Shown here piece by piece: positions 35,126-44,575 of a stretch of 64,000 bases of DNA. This DNA comes from Sebaldella termitidis ATCC 33386 (GTDB taxonomy: Bacteria; Fusobacteriota; Fusobacteriia; Fusobacteriales; Leptotrichiaceae). A model generated the notes under the pieces. It was not told the origin of the DNA. It saw only the letters and a list, made by a program, of their open reading frames with translations, and did not search any database. The DNA lies in assembly GCF_000024405.1 (NCBI RefSeq), contig NC_013517.1, positions 2,294,001 through 2,358,000 of the forward strand. The letters are read 5' to 3'. How positions within the stretch are numbered: the stretch's first letter is position 1; every line of letters begins with the position of its first letter. The position numbers and the translations under genes are program-made.

Positions 35126-36003
35126 ATAAAATTAGTGTATAAACAATAATAGGCTAATAGAATAGGGCATTTAAATAATTTTTGTCATATTATCACGAAA
35201 CAAGACATTGCTATTTTGCAACACCTCTTGATAAAAAGCAATGGGATCACGAGAGTATAAAAACGTTAAACTAATTTTAGGTTTATCATAAAACTATAAA
35301 ATGGTTTAAAAAATATGATGTAGAAATGTGGAAAAGTTTTAGTTGGTTTATTTTTTCTGAACATTGATTTTAGGGGTTCTAATTTTTAGTACAGCGTGGA
35401 AATGTTAAAAAACAGGACTTTTAAACTCCCAGATGTGGAAAACTTTTTTTATTTTTAGGTAGGGGGAGTGGTTTAAGTAGTTGTGATTGCTTTTTCTGAT
35501 GTTATTTAGGATAATATTTTGGTTCCAAAGAAATTATTTAACTTAAAAATAACTGATTTAATAAATCAGCTGCAATGGAAAGCTATATTATAATTACGAA
35601 ACTTTATCTGTCATATGTAAGATTTGTTTAAATAATAGAATCTCATATGACTTTTCTATGAAAATTTTTATTATTGATCCTGCAGCAGTAAGATTAAATT
35701 AAAAAAAATATACTGAAACAGAAATAAATAGTTTTATTAGTTTTTAAAAATTTATAGCTTTGAAGACTTCTGAAAATTTATGTGATACATTTTAGATAAA
35801 AATATAAGTATAGCAATTCATGATTTATTTTTTTATTTTGAATATGTAAAAGAGTAGTTTGAAATGATGATACCGGATTACTGGTATGAAGCATCTGAAT
35901 AGCAGAAGAAATTTGTCAGTTATATTAAATATTATTTTAACTTTTTATATTATTTTATATTTTTTACAAAAAAAATAAGACCGATTGGTCTAAAATGAAG
36001 TAT
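35126..36003. other. Long gene-less region, probably decayed coding DNA
   Basis: About 880 bp without an intact gene. Short frames have coding-like composition, for example one near 35290-35368 (+) reading HKTIKWFKKYDVEMWKSF before a stop, but stops interrupt every frame. A small dyad CTGATTT-AAT-AAATCAG is at 35553. A TetR-type palindrome lies at 35978. I recognise no family in the fragments. Confidence 0.45.
35978..35991. promoter_or_regulatory. TetR-type palindrome AGACC-GATT-GGTCT
   Basis: Perfect 5-bp arms with a 4-bp centre, resembling TetR/AcrR operators. No TetR gene or plus-strand gene is adjacent. A related site is at 54668. Confidence 0.45.
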
Positions 36004-36034
36004 AAAAAAAGACTGCTAAGTGCAGTCGCTTTTT
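36004..36034 (-). terminator. Terminator of the 140-aa gene
   Basis: GACTGC (36011-36016) pairs with GCAGTC (36022-36027). The minus-strand T7 lies at 36010-36004. Confidence 0.7.
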
Positions 36035-36455
36035 ATAATAGGCTTAATCCTTTTTCTAATCCATCTAATAATGCAGTTTTTAATATGTCTATAATTTCTG
36101 TATCATCACTTGGCTTAATAACTGTTAATACATTTTTAGCATATTTATCATTTTTCGTTACATTTGTAGAAATAATAATCTGAACCTGATCCAGATACAA
36201 AAGATTTGATTCTACAGTAATATCAGAATAATTTTCATATATGTGAATAGCATTTTCTATTGCATTCTCTTCAGCTTTAATTGGTTCCACATCGCTGAAT
36301 CCAATTCCTTCCACAGCTCTTCCAGCTTTATCAATAAGCTTTACCTTTGTGTAAAATACCGGAATAGTATAGTCATGCTTTAAAACTGAAAATTCCACAT
36401 TAAAGTCATGTTTTTTTAGATTATTTAATATTTCTTCTGAGTATGTTCCTGTCAT
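36033..36455 (-). CDS. Hypothetical cytoplasmic protein, 140 aa
   Basis: I do not recognise this family. The soluble 140-residue protein has a beta-rich middle (FYTKVKLIDKAGRAVEGIG) followed by a helix beginning IKAEENAIENAI, an arrangement reminiscent of small alpha/beta nucleic-acid-binding folds, and a second beta part (LYLDQVQIIISTNV) ending with the acidic helix TEIIDILKTALLDGLEK. A strong GGAGGAG ribosome site supports it as a real gene. It is monocistronic with its own terminator. Confidence 0.65.
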   Translation of the reverse strand: MTGTYSEEILNNLKKHDFNVEFSVLKHDYTIPVFYTKVKLIDKAGRAVEGIGFSDVEPIKAEENAIENAIHIYENYSDITVESNLLYLDQVQIIISTNVTKNDKYAKNVLTVIKPSDDTEIIDILKTALLDGLEKGLSLL

Positions 36456-36587
36456 TTTTTCTCCTCCTAGTTTAATTATAGTGTTATTATAACTTTAAAT
36501 TTAGAAAAAATCAAACTTTTATTCTTAGTTTAAAATTTGTTTTCCATTAGTATGCTTGTGGTGTATGTTAAATATAAGAGTATTATC

Positions 36588-37466
36588 TTAAAAACCTCTT
36601 TTTAATAAATCAATAAAATTATTCAGCATTGATGAGATATATTTATCTTTATGTATGATTATATGAAAATTTCTGCTTATTTCTGTATCTGTTACATTAA
36701 AAGCAAGAAGTTTTTCTTCAAGTATCTCATTTTCTATTGCCAGAGTGGATATTATGGTTATTCCCAAGCCAATTTCCACCATCTTTTTTATTGCTTCGTT
36801 ATTTCCTATGACCATTTTATTTTCAGTCTTTATTTTCAATCTTTCAATATATTCATCTACAGTCTTTCTGGTTCCTGAGCCTTCTTCCCTTAAGATCATA
36901 TTCTCATGCTTAAAGTCTTCTATAGCAAATTTTTCTTTATTTTTGAATTTTTCTATGTTTGGTGTAACTACTTTTAAATAATCCTTTTGCATTTCTATTG
37001 AAATTATTTCATTATTATTAGGCATAATTCCATCTATTATTCCTATATCGATATCGTTCTCAAGAACTTTTTTTATTATCTTAGTAGTATTATCAATCTG
37101 AATATTGAAATTTACATTATTATAGATAGTAGAAAAGTTTTTACAAAGATAGGGTAATAGATAAATTCCGCTTATGGTACTTCCTCCGACTTTGATTAGT
37201 ATATTTTTCTTTTTACTCTGCATATGTTCATTCATATCATCCCACATATTTAAAATTCTTCTTGTATATTCTTTAAAGAGCATGCCTTCTTCTGTTAAAT
37301 ATAACTTTTTGTAAATCCGCTCAAACAAAATAACTCCCAAGTCTTCTTCGAGCTCTTTAATTATCTGGCTGACAGCACTCTGACTTATATACATTTTTTT
37401 TGAGGTTTTTGTCATATTCAGTGTCTCAGACACCGAATAAAAGATTTTCAGTTTCCTGTAATTCAC
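36588..37466 (-). CDS. LysR-family transcriptional regulator
   Basis: A 292-residue LysR-type regulator. The winged helix covers about residues 1-60 with MTKTSKKMYISQSAVSQII as recognition region, and the rest is a periplasmic-binding-like effector domain with DIDIGIIDG and GIGITIISTLA. I start it at GTG (reading NYRKLKIFYSV) after AAGGAAAGG; an ATG 18 codons upstream would add a tail unusual for LysR proteins. It most resembles CysB/CysL-like regulators in length, but the target is unknown. MscL is encoded upstream on the same strand with a 125-bp gap. Confidence 0.85.
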   Translation of the reverse strand: MNYRKLKIFYSVSETLNMTKTSKKMYISQSAVSQIIKELEEDLGVILFERIYKKLYLTEEGMLFKEYTRRILNMWDDMNEHMQSKKKNILIKVGGSTISGIYLLPYLCKNFSTIYNNVNFNIQIDNTTKIIKKVLENDIDIGIIDGIMPNNNEIISIEMQKDYLKVVTPNIEKFKNKEKFAIEDFKHENMILREEGSGTRKTVDEYIERLKIKTENKMVIGNNEAIKKMVEIGLGITIISTLAIENEILEEKLLAFNVTDTEISRNFHIIIHKDKYISSMLNNFIDLLKRGF

Positions 37467-37590
37467 TTTATTTCCTTTCCTTAAAGCCACCGGTGCTTTG
37501 TCTGACTCAGTATTATTCATGTCAGTAAAAACACTAGTGCCTCATCTGAAAAATGCTTAGATAAGGTACTAAATTTAATAATAATATTTT

Positions 37591-37980
37591 CTATTTTTTT
37601 AGAATATCTCTGATTTCCCTCAAAAGCTCCTGATCAAGAGTTGGTTTTTCTTCAGCTTCCAAAGCTTCTTCTTTTTTTCTAAACTTATTAATAGATTTTA
37701 CCATCAGGAACAAAACAAATCCTATCAATAAAAAATTTATTACATTTTGAATAAATAGACCGTATGATATAGCAAGCTCCGGATTTACACCGTCTGATTG
37801 CTTTAAGACCAGTTTGAGCTCCTGAAAATTTATTTTGCCGAGAATCAGACCCAAAACAGGCATGATTATGCTATCTACCAGTGAAGTGACTATTTTACCA
37901 AAAGCACCGCCTATAATAACCCCTACAGCTAGATCGATTACATTGCCTTTTGAGATAAATTCCTTGAATTCTTTAAACAT
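37591..37980 (-). CDS. mscL: Large-conductance mechanosensitive channel
   Basis: Membrane pore that opens on osmotic downshock. The 129 residues show the amphipathic N-terminus [22 protein letters not shown]1 with [18 protein letters not shown], the periplasmic loop, TM2 (about 73-95) and the charged C-terminal bundle [20 protein letters not shown]. The length is typical. It is monocistronic, with GGAGG before the ATG. Confidence 0.96.
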   Translation of the reverse strand: MFKEFKEFISKGNVIDLAVGVIIGGAFGKIVTSLVDSIIMPVLGLILGKINFQELKLVLKQSDGVNPELAISYGLFIQNVINFLLIGFVLFLMVKSINKFRKKEEALEAEEKPTLDQELLREIRDILKK

Positions 37981-38276
37981 TTTACCTCCTTAAGATGGAT
38001 AAATTTCAAAAATAAAAACAACATTTATAAGATAATAAAATATTATTAGAACAATTATTCTTAATAATTATATCATATTTTCAATAGAATGAAAAATCAT
38101 TTTTATTATATTTGATACGATAATATAAATATTTTTATGTTTATTTTCTATATTATTCAGTTAGAAGTGTTTTAGCTAAAAATACCTGAGACAGGGGAAA
38201 GCAAAATTTTATTTATTGAAATATCTCCCGCTATAATATATAATGATATAGAAATATAAAATGGAGGAAAATAAAG

Positions 38277-40067
38277 ATGCAAAATCTCAAAAGGAACTTT
38301 TCAATAATTGCTCACATTGACCATGGTAAATCTACAATTGCTGACAGACTGCTGGAAATGACCGGAACAGTTACAGAAAGAGAAATGAAGGAACAGTTAT
38401 TGGATAGTATGGATTTGGAAAGAGAAAAGGGAATTACAATAAAAGCCCAGGCTGTTACTTTAAATTATACAGCTGCTGACGGCAATAAATATGAACTGAA
38501 TTTAATAGATACACCGGGACACGTAGACTTTATATATGAAGTATCGAGATCACTTGCAGCATGTGACGGAGCTCTTTTAGTCGTAGATGCCGCTCAGGGA
38601 ATAGAAGCACAGACACTAGCCAATGTATATCTGGCTTTGGAGCACGATCTTGAAATACTTCCTGTTATTAATAAGATAGATCTGCCTTCAGCTGATCCGG
38701 AAAAAGTAAAGCTGGAAATAGAAGATATTATCGGTCTGCCTACTGACAATGCTGTTCTGGTTTCAGGAAAAACAGGTCTTGGTATTGATGAACTTCTGGA
38801 AGCAATAGTAAAATACATACCTGAGCCTAAAGGAGGCATGTCTTCTCCGCTGAAAGCACTTATATTCGATTCTCATTATGATGATTTCAGAGGAGTTATT
38901 ACCTATGTCAGAGTCATTGACGGTGTAATAAAAAAAGGGGACAAAATAAAAATTATGTCTACCAATAAAGAATTTGAAGTTTTGGAAACAGGTATATTTT
39001 CTCCTAAAATGACAGAAAAAAACGAGCTTTCCGTAGGAAGTGTCGGCTACATAATTACCGGAGTAAAATCTATAAAAGATACTCAGGTAGGGGATACTAT
39101 AACTCATGTTAAGAATCCTGCCGAAAAACCACTGGAGGGATACAGACCGGCTCAAAGTATGGTTTTCGCGGGAATCTATCCTATATCTACTGATGATTAT
39201 GAAGATTTGCGTGAGGCACTGGAAAAATTACAGCTGAATGATGCATCACTTACATATGTTCCCGAAACTTCCATTGCTTTGGGATTTGGTTTCAGATGCG
39301 GTTTTCTGGGATTACTTCATATGGAAATCATAGTCGAAAGACTAAGACGTGAATTTGATATTGATCTTATTTCTACAGCACCGTCTGTAGAATATCACGT
39401 AACTACAGAAACAGGAGAGCATTTGATAATAGACAATCCGGCAGAATTTCCAGCCGGGAAAAAAAGTATCGAAGAACCGTATATAAAAGGGACTATAATT
39501 GTTCCAAGAGATTATGTAGGAAATGTTATGGAATTATGCCAGGAAAAAAGAGGAACTTATATTGACATGTCTTATCTTGATGAAACAAGAACCATGCTAA
39601 GATATGATCTTCCTTTGGCAGACGTAGTAATAGACTTTTATGATAAGTTGAAATCAAGAACAAGAGGTTATGCCTCATTTGAATATGAAATGATCGGATA
39701 TAAGGAATCTGATCTGGTTAAAGTAGATATACTTGTAAGCGGCAATGTTGTGGATGCTTTTTCTTTTATTGCACATAAAGATCATGCCTTCAACCGTGGA
39801 AGAAGTATAGTGGAGAGACTTAAAGAAGTAATTCCACGACAGCAGTTCGAAATACCGCTTCAGGCCGCTCTTGGAAGCAAAATAATAGCAAGAGAAACTA
39901 TAAGAGCATTAAGAAAAAATGTCCTTGCAAAATGTTACGGAGGAGATATTTCACGTAAGAAAAAACTCCTTGAAAAGCAAAAAGAAGGAAAGAAACGTAT
40001 GAAAGCTATAGGAAATGTAGAAATTCCACAGGAAGCTTTTTTATCAGTACTAAAATTAAACAAATAA
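38277..40067 (+). CDS. lepA: Elongation factor 4
   Basis: Ribosome-binding GTPase that acts on stalled or back-translocating ribosomes. The 596 residues include the G motifs [28 protein letters not shown] and [16 protein letters not shown]-like domains II, III and V, and the LepA C-terminal domain with [20 protein letters not shown]. The length is normal. TATAAT is at about 38235, and AGGAGG-like GGAGGAAA is 6 nt upstream. A terminator follows. Confidence 0.97.
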   Translation: MQNLKRNFSIIAHIDHGKSTIADRLLEMTGTVTEREMKEQLLDSMDLEREKGITIKAQAVTLNYTAADGNKYELNLIDTPGHVDFIYEVSRSLAACDGALLVVDAAQGIEAQTLANVYLALEHDLEILPVINKIDLPSADPEKVKLEIEDIIGLPTDNAVLVSGKTGLGIDELLEAIVKYIPEPKGGMSSPLKALIFDSHYDDFRGVITYVRVIDGVIKKGDKIKIMSTNKEFEVLETGIFSPKMTEKNELSVGSVGYIITGVKSIKDTQVGDTITHVKNPAEKPLEGYRPAQSMVFAGIYPISTDDYEDLREALEKLQLNDASLTYVPETSIALGFGFRCGFLGLLHMEIIVERLRREFDIDLISTAPSVEYHVTTETGEHLIIDNPAEFPAGKKSIEEPYIKGTIIVPRDYVGNVMELCQEKRGTYIDMSYLDETRTMLRYDLPLADVVIDFYDKLKSRTRGYASFEYEMIGYKESDLVKVDILVSGNVVDAFSFIAHKDHAFNRGRSIVERLKEVIPRQQFEIPLQAALGSKIIARETIRALRKNVLAKCYGGDISRKKKLLEKQKEGKKRMKAIGNVEIPQEAFLSVLKLNK

Positions 40068-40075
40068 AATATATT

Positions 40076-40118
40076 GCCTGTTCTGGAAAAATATTATCAT
40101 TGTCAGAACAGGCTTTTT
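40076..40118 (+). terminator. Terminator of lepA
   Basis: GCCTGTTCTG (40076-40085) pairs with CAGAACAGGC (40104-40113), then T5. Confidence 0.85.
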
Positions 40119-40146
40119 CAAAACCATATATTAACGGAGGAATTTT

Positions 40147-40959
40147 ATGGACATATTTTTTCTTATAATTGTCTTGATAATTTTATTTATTTTGATTGGT
40201 ATCTTTGTTAAAAGAAGATCCGTCAAAATACAGTATATAAAAATGAAGCTCAGTAAATCCGAAAGAAAGGGTATCATAGAATCAGTATTTCATAAGAACT
40301 TCCTGTTCTATGAGCATTTAAATAATACCTTTAAAGAAAAGCTTATTACAGATTCTTATATTTTATCAGAGCTTATTGATATAGACAGTATAGGAATTAA
40401 AATTACTGATGAAATAAAATATACTATTTTTGGACTGGCCGGTCTATTGATCTTAGGAGATGAAAATCCTAATTATTTTCCTAATCTCACTTCTGTAGTT
40501 GTATATCCGAAGATGTATATTTCTGATCAAAAAGGACAAAACAAAAGTGTAAATTTAGGAGAATCATGGAATTTTGGGGTAGTGGTATTATCATGGTGCG
40601 ATGTAGTAAATGGAGCTCAAAATTTTTCTGACGGACACAATGGAGCTCTTCATGAATTCGCTCATCAGCTTGATCAGCAATCAGGACAGGCTGACGGAAT
40701 TCCGGCAAATTTAAATACTGATTACTATACATGGAAAAACACTTTTGATAAAGAATATAATAATCTTATTAAAGAAATGGAAAATGCCGAATATGACAGC
40801 ATAGATTTTTATGGAACTACAAATAAAGCAGAATTCTTTGCTGTATCTACCGAAACTTTTTTTGAAAAGCCGGCTCTTATGAAAGCAGAGCACCCAGAAC
40901 TATATAATCTTTTAGTACGATATTACAAAATTGATCCGGAAAAAATATTTTTTAGATGA
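40147..40959 (+). CDS. MtfA/YeeI-like zinc metallopeptidase
   Basis: A 270-residue protein of peptidase family M90. It has an N-terminal membrane anchor (about 3-21, then KRR) and the zinc motif HEFAHQLDQQ, with a downstream glutamate in FFAVSTETFFE as the third ligand. E. coli MtfA binds the regulator Mlc and controls ptsG; membrane-anchored relatives such as this one may have other targets. AACGGAGG is upstream, and the gene sits alone after the lepA terminator. Confidence 0.88.
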   Translation: MDIFFLIIVLIILFILIGIFVKRRSVKIQYIKMKLSKSERKGIIESVFHKNFLFYEHLNNTFKEKLITDSYILSELIDIDSIGIKITDEIKYTIFGLAGLLILGDENPNYFPNLTSVVVYPKMYISDQKGQNKSVNLGESWNFGVVVLSWCDVVNGAQNFSDGHNGALHEFAHQLDQQSGQADGIPANLNTDYYTWKNTFDKEYNNLIKEMENAEYDSIDFYGTTNKAEFFAVSTETFFEKPALMKAEHPELYNLLVRYYKIDPEKIFFR

Positions 40960-41359
40960 CATAACATCTAAAATAAACCTGAATATTTAGTTGCCGGCAG
41001 GACAGAAAATAAAATAAATGCCGGCCAGCAGACAATCATACAGCAAATGATAAAAATAAGCTGTAAAATCTAAGTCTACTTATGAATAACTTTATTTACT
41101 CATAGTAGAACTTGAAAATTTATATTTAAATTATAAATATTTACCCTTTTTTGAAAAATCAATTCCTGAAATTTCAACATAAAAATATAGATAATATTTT
41201 TAAAATAAAAATGCTGATTTTACTGAAAGAAAACAGCATTTTTTTATTTTTGAAAAAATTTTGCTTCATTAATTTGCTAAAATAATGTAAACTTCTATTA
41301 TATGGATTTTTATTCAAAAACATATCTGTGAAATTTTTTATTAAAAGGAGAGAATTAAA
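40960..41359. other. Spacer upstream of parA with several small dyads
   Basis: No gene. The GC-rich word TGCCGGC occurs twice (40992 and 41019), and ACAGC/GCTGT forms a small inverted repeat around 41041-41065. A terminator lies at 41207-41246. The dyads could be operator or centromere-like sites for the following ParA/ParB pair, but that is speculation. Confidence 0.4.
41207..41246. terminator. Terminator upstream of parA
   Basis: AAAAATGCTG pairs with CAGCATTTTT across a 17-nt loop, with T-rich flanks on both sides. Confidence 0.7.
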
Positions 41360-42088
41360 ATGAAGAAGATATCTATAATAAATAATAAGGGAGGAGTTGG
41401 GAAAACAACTACAGCTTTTAATCTGGCACATTTTTTTTCAAAAGCAGGATACAAAACTTTAGCTATAGATCTTGATCCTCAGCAAAATATGGTAAGAAAT
41501 TTTGGAATGGACGAAAAAAAAACAACCATTGGAGATTATTTGCTCGGAAGAACCGACGATTATGAACCAATTGTTATTAACGATAATTTACACCTGATTC
41601 CTGCCGGGAATGCCGAAAATGACATGCAGCTTTTGACTTCTGAGTCTCCGCTATATTTTGAAATTCTAAATGAATTTTTATCGCAATTAGATGAATTATA
41701 TGAAATTGCTGTTATTGACACAGCTCCGGCTTTTAATCCGTATACTACAAGTGCAATATATGCTTCCAACGTTTATTCCATTTTAATTCCCGGACAAAAT
41801 GAAATAAATGGTCTTAATACTACAATTAATTTTAGTAAGAAGCTCAAGAAAGAAGTCAGCGGAATTATTTTGACCAGAATGGAAAAAACAGCTTTGTCAG
41901 AAAAAGTTAAAACTGATCTGGAAGAGGCTTACGGAGAACTTTTGTTAAATTCTATTGTCAGAAAAAATGTTATGTTATCGGAAAGTATTCTTGAACATAA
42001 ATCAATATTTGATTACGCACCAAATTCAAATGGCGCAAATGATTATATCAGCTTAGGAAGAGAGATTTTGAAAAAAGAGGGAATTTAA
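41360..42088 (+). CDS. parA: ParA/Soj-like partition ATPase
   Basis: Walker-type ATPase of 242 residues. The deviant Walker A is NNKGGVGKTTTAFNL (about 7-21), followed by DLDPQQNMVRNFG, and Walker B is AVIDTAPAFNP. There is no N-terminal DNA-binding extension, so it is the small ParA type. The next gene, one base after its stop, encodes a DNA-binding ParB-like partner. Chromosomal Soj normally lies near the origin with gidA/gidB and rsmG; none of these is here, so a plasmid- or element-type partition module is more likely. Confidence 0.88.
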   Translation: MKKISIINNKGGVGKTTTAFNLAHFFSKAGYKTLAIDLDPQQNMVRNFGMDEKKTTIGDYLLGRTDDYEPIVINDNLHLIPAGNAENDMQLLTSESPLYFEILNEFLSQLDELYEIAVIDTAPAFNPYTTSAIYASNVYSILIPGQNEINGLNTTINFSKKLKKEVSGIILTRMEKTALSEKVKTDLEEAYGELLLNSIVRKNVMLSESILEHKSIFDYAPNSNGANDYISLGREILKKEGI

Positions 42089-42089
42089 A

Positions 42090-42758
42090 ATGAGTAAACT
42101 AAAAAAACTAAACTTAAACATTAGAAGTTCAAATCCGACTGATAACACTCTCATGGAAATAAAAAGTCTGCGGGATATTAATTATTCCGAACTTGGAGTA
42201 GTAAGTCAGGAAGATATTGACAAATTAATTCGTATTGAAAATGATGTGAAATTTCATGAAGAAAAAACAAAAGAACATCTTTTCAAATTTTCAAAAGCAA
42301 TATTTGAAGCAAATGAGGTATTTGCCAATAATAAATCCGGATCATTCGGAAAGTGGACAGAGTTATTGGGCATAAGCCGTGATACAGCCAATACTGCTGT
42401 GAGAAGATATCAATTTTATCTGGAAATGCAGGGGACTCTTCGTGAACCTGAAAGAATTCTTGAGCTTCCAGTTAGAATCATAAAAGAATTTACAGGTATA
42501 AAAAAAGAGAGTTTCGATGAAGCAGAGGTATTAGAAGTACTAGAAGCAGAAAATCCTACTGAAATTTTGAAGAGAATAAAAGAAACAAAGGAAGAAGAAA
42601 AGTTATCTGATAAGTCTAATTTAAGAGAATTTCTCTTAAAAGAAAAAGAAAGAAAACAAAATCTTATCGATAAATTAGCAGAAGAAATAAAGGAAATAGA
42701 AGAAAACTTAAAACAAATTGATGATGAATTATATCGTCAGACGCGTCTGACAGTATAA
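42090..42758 (+). CDS. ParB-like DNA-binding partner with DUF3102-like helix-turn-helix
   Basis: A 222-residue protein. The middle (about 60-115) has SGSFGKWTELLGISRDTANT, AVRRYQFYLEM, which fits a helix-turn-helix like that of DUF3102 proteins, and the C-terminal 60 residues form a charged coiled coil (KEKERKQNLIDKLAEEIKEI). The canonical ParB N-terminal CTPase box GERR/ENLQR is not seen, so it is not a standard Spo0J. It is coupled to parA with a 1-bp gap. Its last codons contain a perfect 16-bp palindrome, a candidate partition site or autoregulatory operator. Confidence 0.7.
   Translation: MSKLKKLNLNIRSSNPTDNTLMEIKSLRDINYSELGVVSQEDIDKLIRIENDVKFHEEKTKEHLFKFSKAIFEANEVFANNKSGSFGKWTELLGISRDTANTAVRRYQFYLEMQGTLREPERILELPVRIIKEFTGIKKESFDEAEVLEVLEAENPTEILKRIKETKEEEKLSDKSNLREFLLKEKERKQNLIDKLAEEIKEIEENLKQIDDELYRQTRLTV
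42736..42751. promoter_or_regulatory. Perfect palindrome GTCAGACG-CGTCTGAC at the 3' end of the parB-like gene
   Basis: Sixteen bases read identically on both strands and lie within the last seven codons. They have no T-run and are unusually GC-rich here. A TATAAT follows at 42754-42759, overlapping the stop, so the palindrome could also be an operator for the downstream genes. Confidence 0.5.
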
Positions 42759-42803
42759 TCAAAAATTTAGTTTGTATTTTTACTTTCAAGGAGGTTTTTT
42801 GGA

Positions 42804-43322
42804 ATGAAAAAAAGAAAGATTCAGACTCCTAAAGATCTACATATTAGCTATATGTGTGAGTATATAGATGATTATCACGATATTTGCAAATATGCTAAGG
42901 ATTTAATACATTCAGGATATAAATCAAAGTCTTTAATAAAGTTATCAGATATAGGCGGAAATAAAGATATCAAAAATTTTGATAAAAATTATAGTGAATT
43001 TATAAATGAATTTCATCTGTCAGAAATCACATATGAAAATGCAGGATTAACATTCCTGGAAATTTTGTCAAAAGAATTCATGGAGGACAAAATATCAATA
43101 GATGAATATATGGAAAATTTTTATTATTTATATTATATTTCAAATTCAGGATTACAGAGTAAAGATTTTGAAACCAACAAAATCATTAGAATGATTAATG
43201 AGGTATATAAAGATTATAATATAGCAGTCATTAGAAAAAATGATCTTAGCTCAAGAGAATATAACGAAGCTGTAAATATTGCCCATAGCAAGTTAAATGA
43301 ATTATTGAAAAACTTTTTTTAA
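42804..43322 (+). CDS. Hypothetical protein in the par locus, 172 aa
   Basis: I do not recognise it. The soluble, mostly helical protein starts MKKRKIQTPKDLHIS and is rich in tyrosine and acidic residues (YMCEYIDDYHDICKYAKD). AAGGAGGTTT gives a strong ribosome site. It follows the parB-like gene by 45 bp, with the palindrome and a TATAAT in between, and precedes another unknown gene by 28 bp. It is probably part of the same accessory module. Confidence 0.6.
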   Translation: MKKRKIQTPKDLHISYMCEYIDDYHDICKYAKDLIHSGYKSKSLIKLSDIGGNKDIKNFDKNYSEFINEFHLSEITYENAGLTFLEILSKEFMEDKISIDEYMENFYYLYYISNSGLQSKDFETNKIIRMINEVYKDYNIAVIRKNDLSSREYNEAVNIAHSKLNELLKNFF

Positions 43323-43350
43323 TATAAAATATAAACGGCAGGTGATTAAA

Positions 43351-43734
43351 ATGATACCGATTCTGGATCAAATATATCCTGATTTTATAGGAACAGCAAA
43401 TGGAAAAACCATCACACTTGATACTTATGGAAGAAGTGTAAAAATAATTTTGGGTTCTGAAGTTTTTACTCCGGAGGAAATAAAATATCTCTCAGATACT
43501 CTGGAGTATAATGATCTTGTAAAAATAATTATTTTTAATTCATCAGTTAAAGAGCAAATTTCTAATAATGTTATTTATGTTGACAGTAAGAATGATATTT
43601 TAGATAGTAAACTGGCATGTATTGTCGATAGACATAATATAGTACAATATGTCGGCAATAAAATTTCTGACATTGAAAGGGACTGTATGGTAATCCTTTC
43701 AGGGTTAGGCTGTACACTAAGTAAACATTGGTAG
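43351..43734 (+). CDS. Hypothetical protein in the par locus, 127 aa
   Basis: I do not recognise it. The 127 residues are alpha/beta in pattern (DQIYPDFIGTANGKTITLDTY-type beta start, NVIYVDSKNDILDSKLACIV), with no signal peptide or membrane segment. The ATG at 43351 follows GGCAGGTG; a GTG three codons upstream lies in that site. A long-loop terminator closes the transcript. Confidence 0.55.
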   Translation: MIPILDQIYPDFIGTANGKTITLDTYGRSVKIILGSEVFTPEEIKYLSDTLEYNDLVKIIIFNSSVKEQISNNVIYVDSKNDILDSKLACIVDRHNIVQYVGNKISDIERDCMVILSGLGCTLSKHW

Positions 43735-43749
43735 ATAAATTAATATAAA

Positions 43750-43815
43750 TTGCCCGGATAATTTTTTCAGAATTATGTAGCTTTTTCTGAGTTAAAATTA
43801 AACCGGGCTTTTATT
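43750..43815 (+). terminator. Terminator of the par locus
   Basis: GCCCGG (43752-43757) pairs with CCGGGC (43803-43808) around a long loop that holds an inner TTTCAGAA/TTTCTGA stem. TTTTATTAT follows. Confidence 0.6.
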
Positions 43816-44575
43816 ATAGAGATTATTTAAAAAAATGATTAGGTTTAATAATATAAATTATAGTTAGAGCATTTCTACAGAACATTTCATAAAAGCAGTG
43901 AACAGTATTTAGAATTTTTATATATTGTTGTTTAAATTATTGGAAGATACAGGAATTAAGCTGTAATATTAATTTTATTTATGCGGTGTATATCGTATAA
44001 AAAAGAAATTTTTTATTATACATGGACATTATAGCATCAAAGTCAAAAATGATTTGAAACTAAAATTATAAACTGAAAGTATTATCTGAGAGTTTTTTTT
44101 CTAAAAAAATGTTGTATTAATTGAAAATATATTCTGAAAAGTGATTCAGACTACAGTAGAGAAAAAATTAGAAAAAATGAAAATTAATTTCATAAAATTA
44201 CTTACTTCAAAGAGCTTTTCACATATATCATAATATAATGTGATTTTTTTATCTGAGAGATCATATTTACTGTTAATCTCATTTTATGCACTTTATAAAA
44301 TAAAAACACTTATTATAGTGTAAGATTTTTTTACCATTCTCTTCATTTGAAAAATCTTTTCTCCCTGATAAATAAAATATATTTTTTGTAAAATTATCAC
44401 TCATTAAAACACGACAAATCATTTAATGAAATATAAAATATATTTTCAATATTTTTTTATCTAAAAAATGTTTATAAAATACTTTGTTTTCTACAATAAT
44501 CGCAGATTATGTGCTATAATATATTAGGAGGTAAACTCCCAGATCTCAAACATATAGAAATTTTAAGGAGACAAA
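43816..44575. other. AT-rich region without genes
   Basis: About 760 bp with stops in every frame and no recognisable feature except a likely rsmB promoter at its end (TGTGCTATAAT, extended -10, 44510-44520). It flanks the par locus and could be residue of an integrated or lost element. Confidence 0.4.

Noticed and set aside
40992-41030. Two TGCCGGC words that could form a terminator for the MtfA-like gene.
   Set aside because: No T-run follows either arm and the loop is long; a regulatory role is possible but unsupported.
35422-44544. The 13-mer TAAACTCCCAGAT occurs at 35422 and at 44532.
   Set aside because: Only two copies, no dyad, no shared position relative to genes; likely chance.
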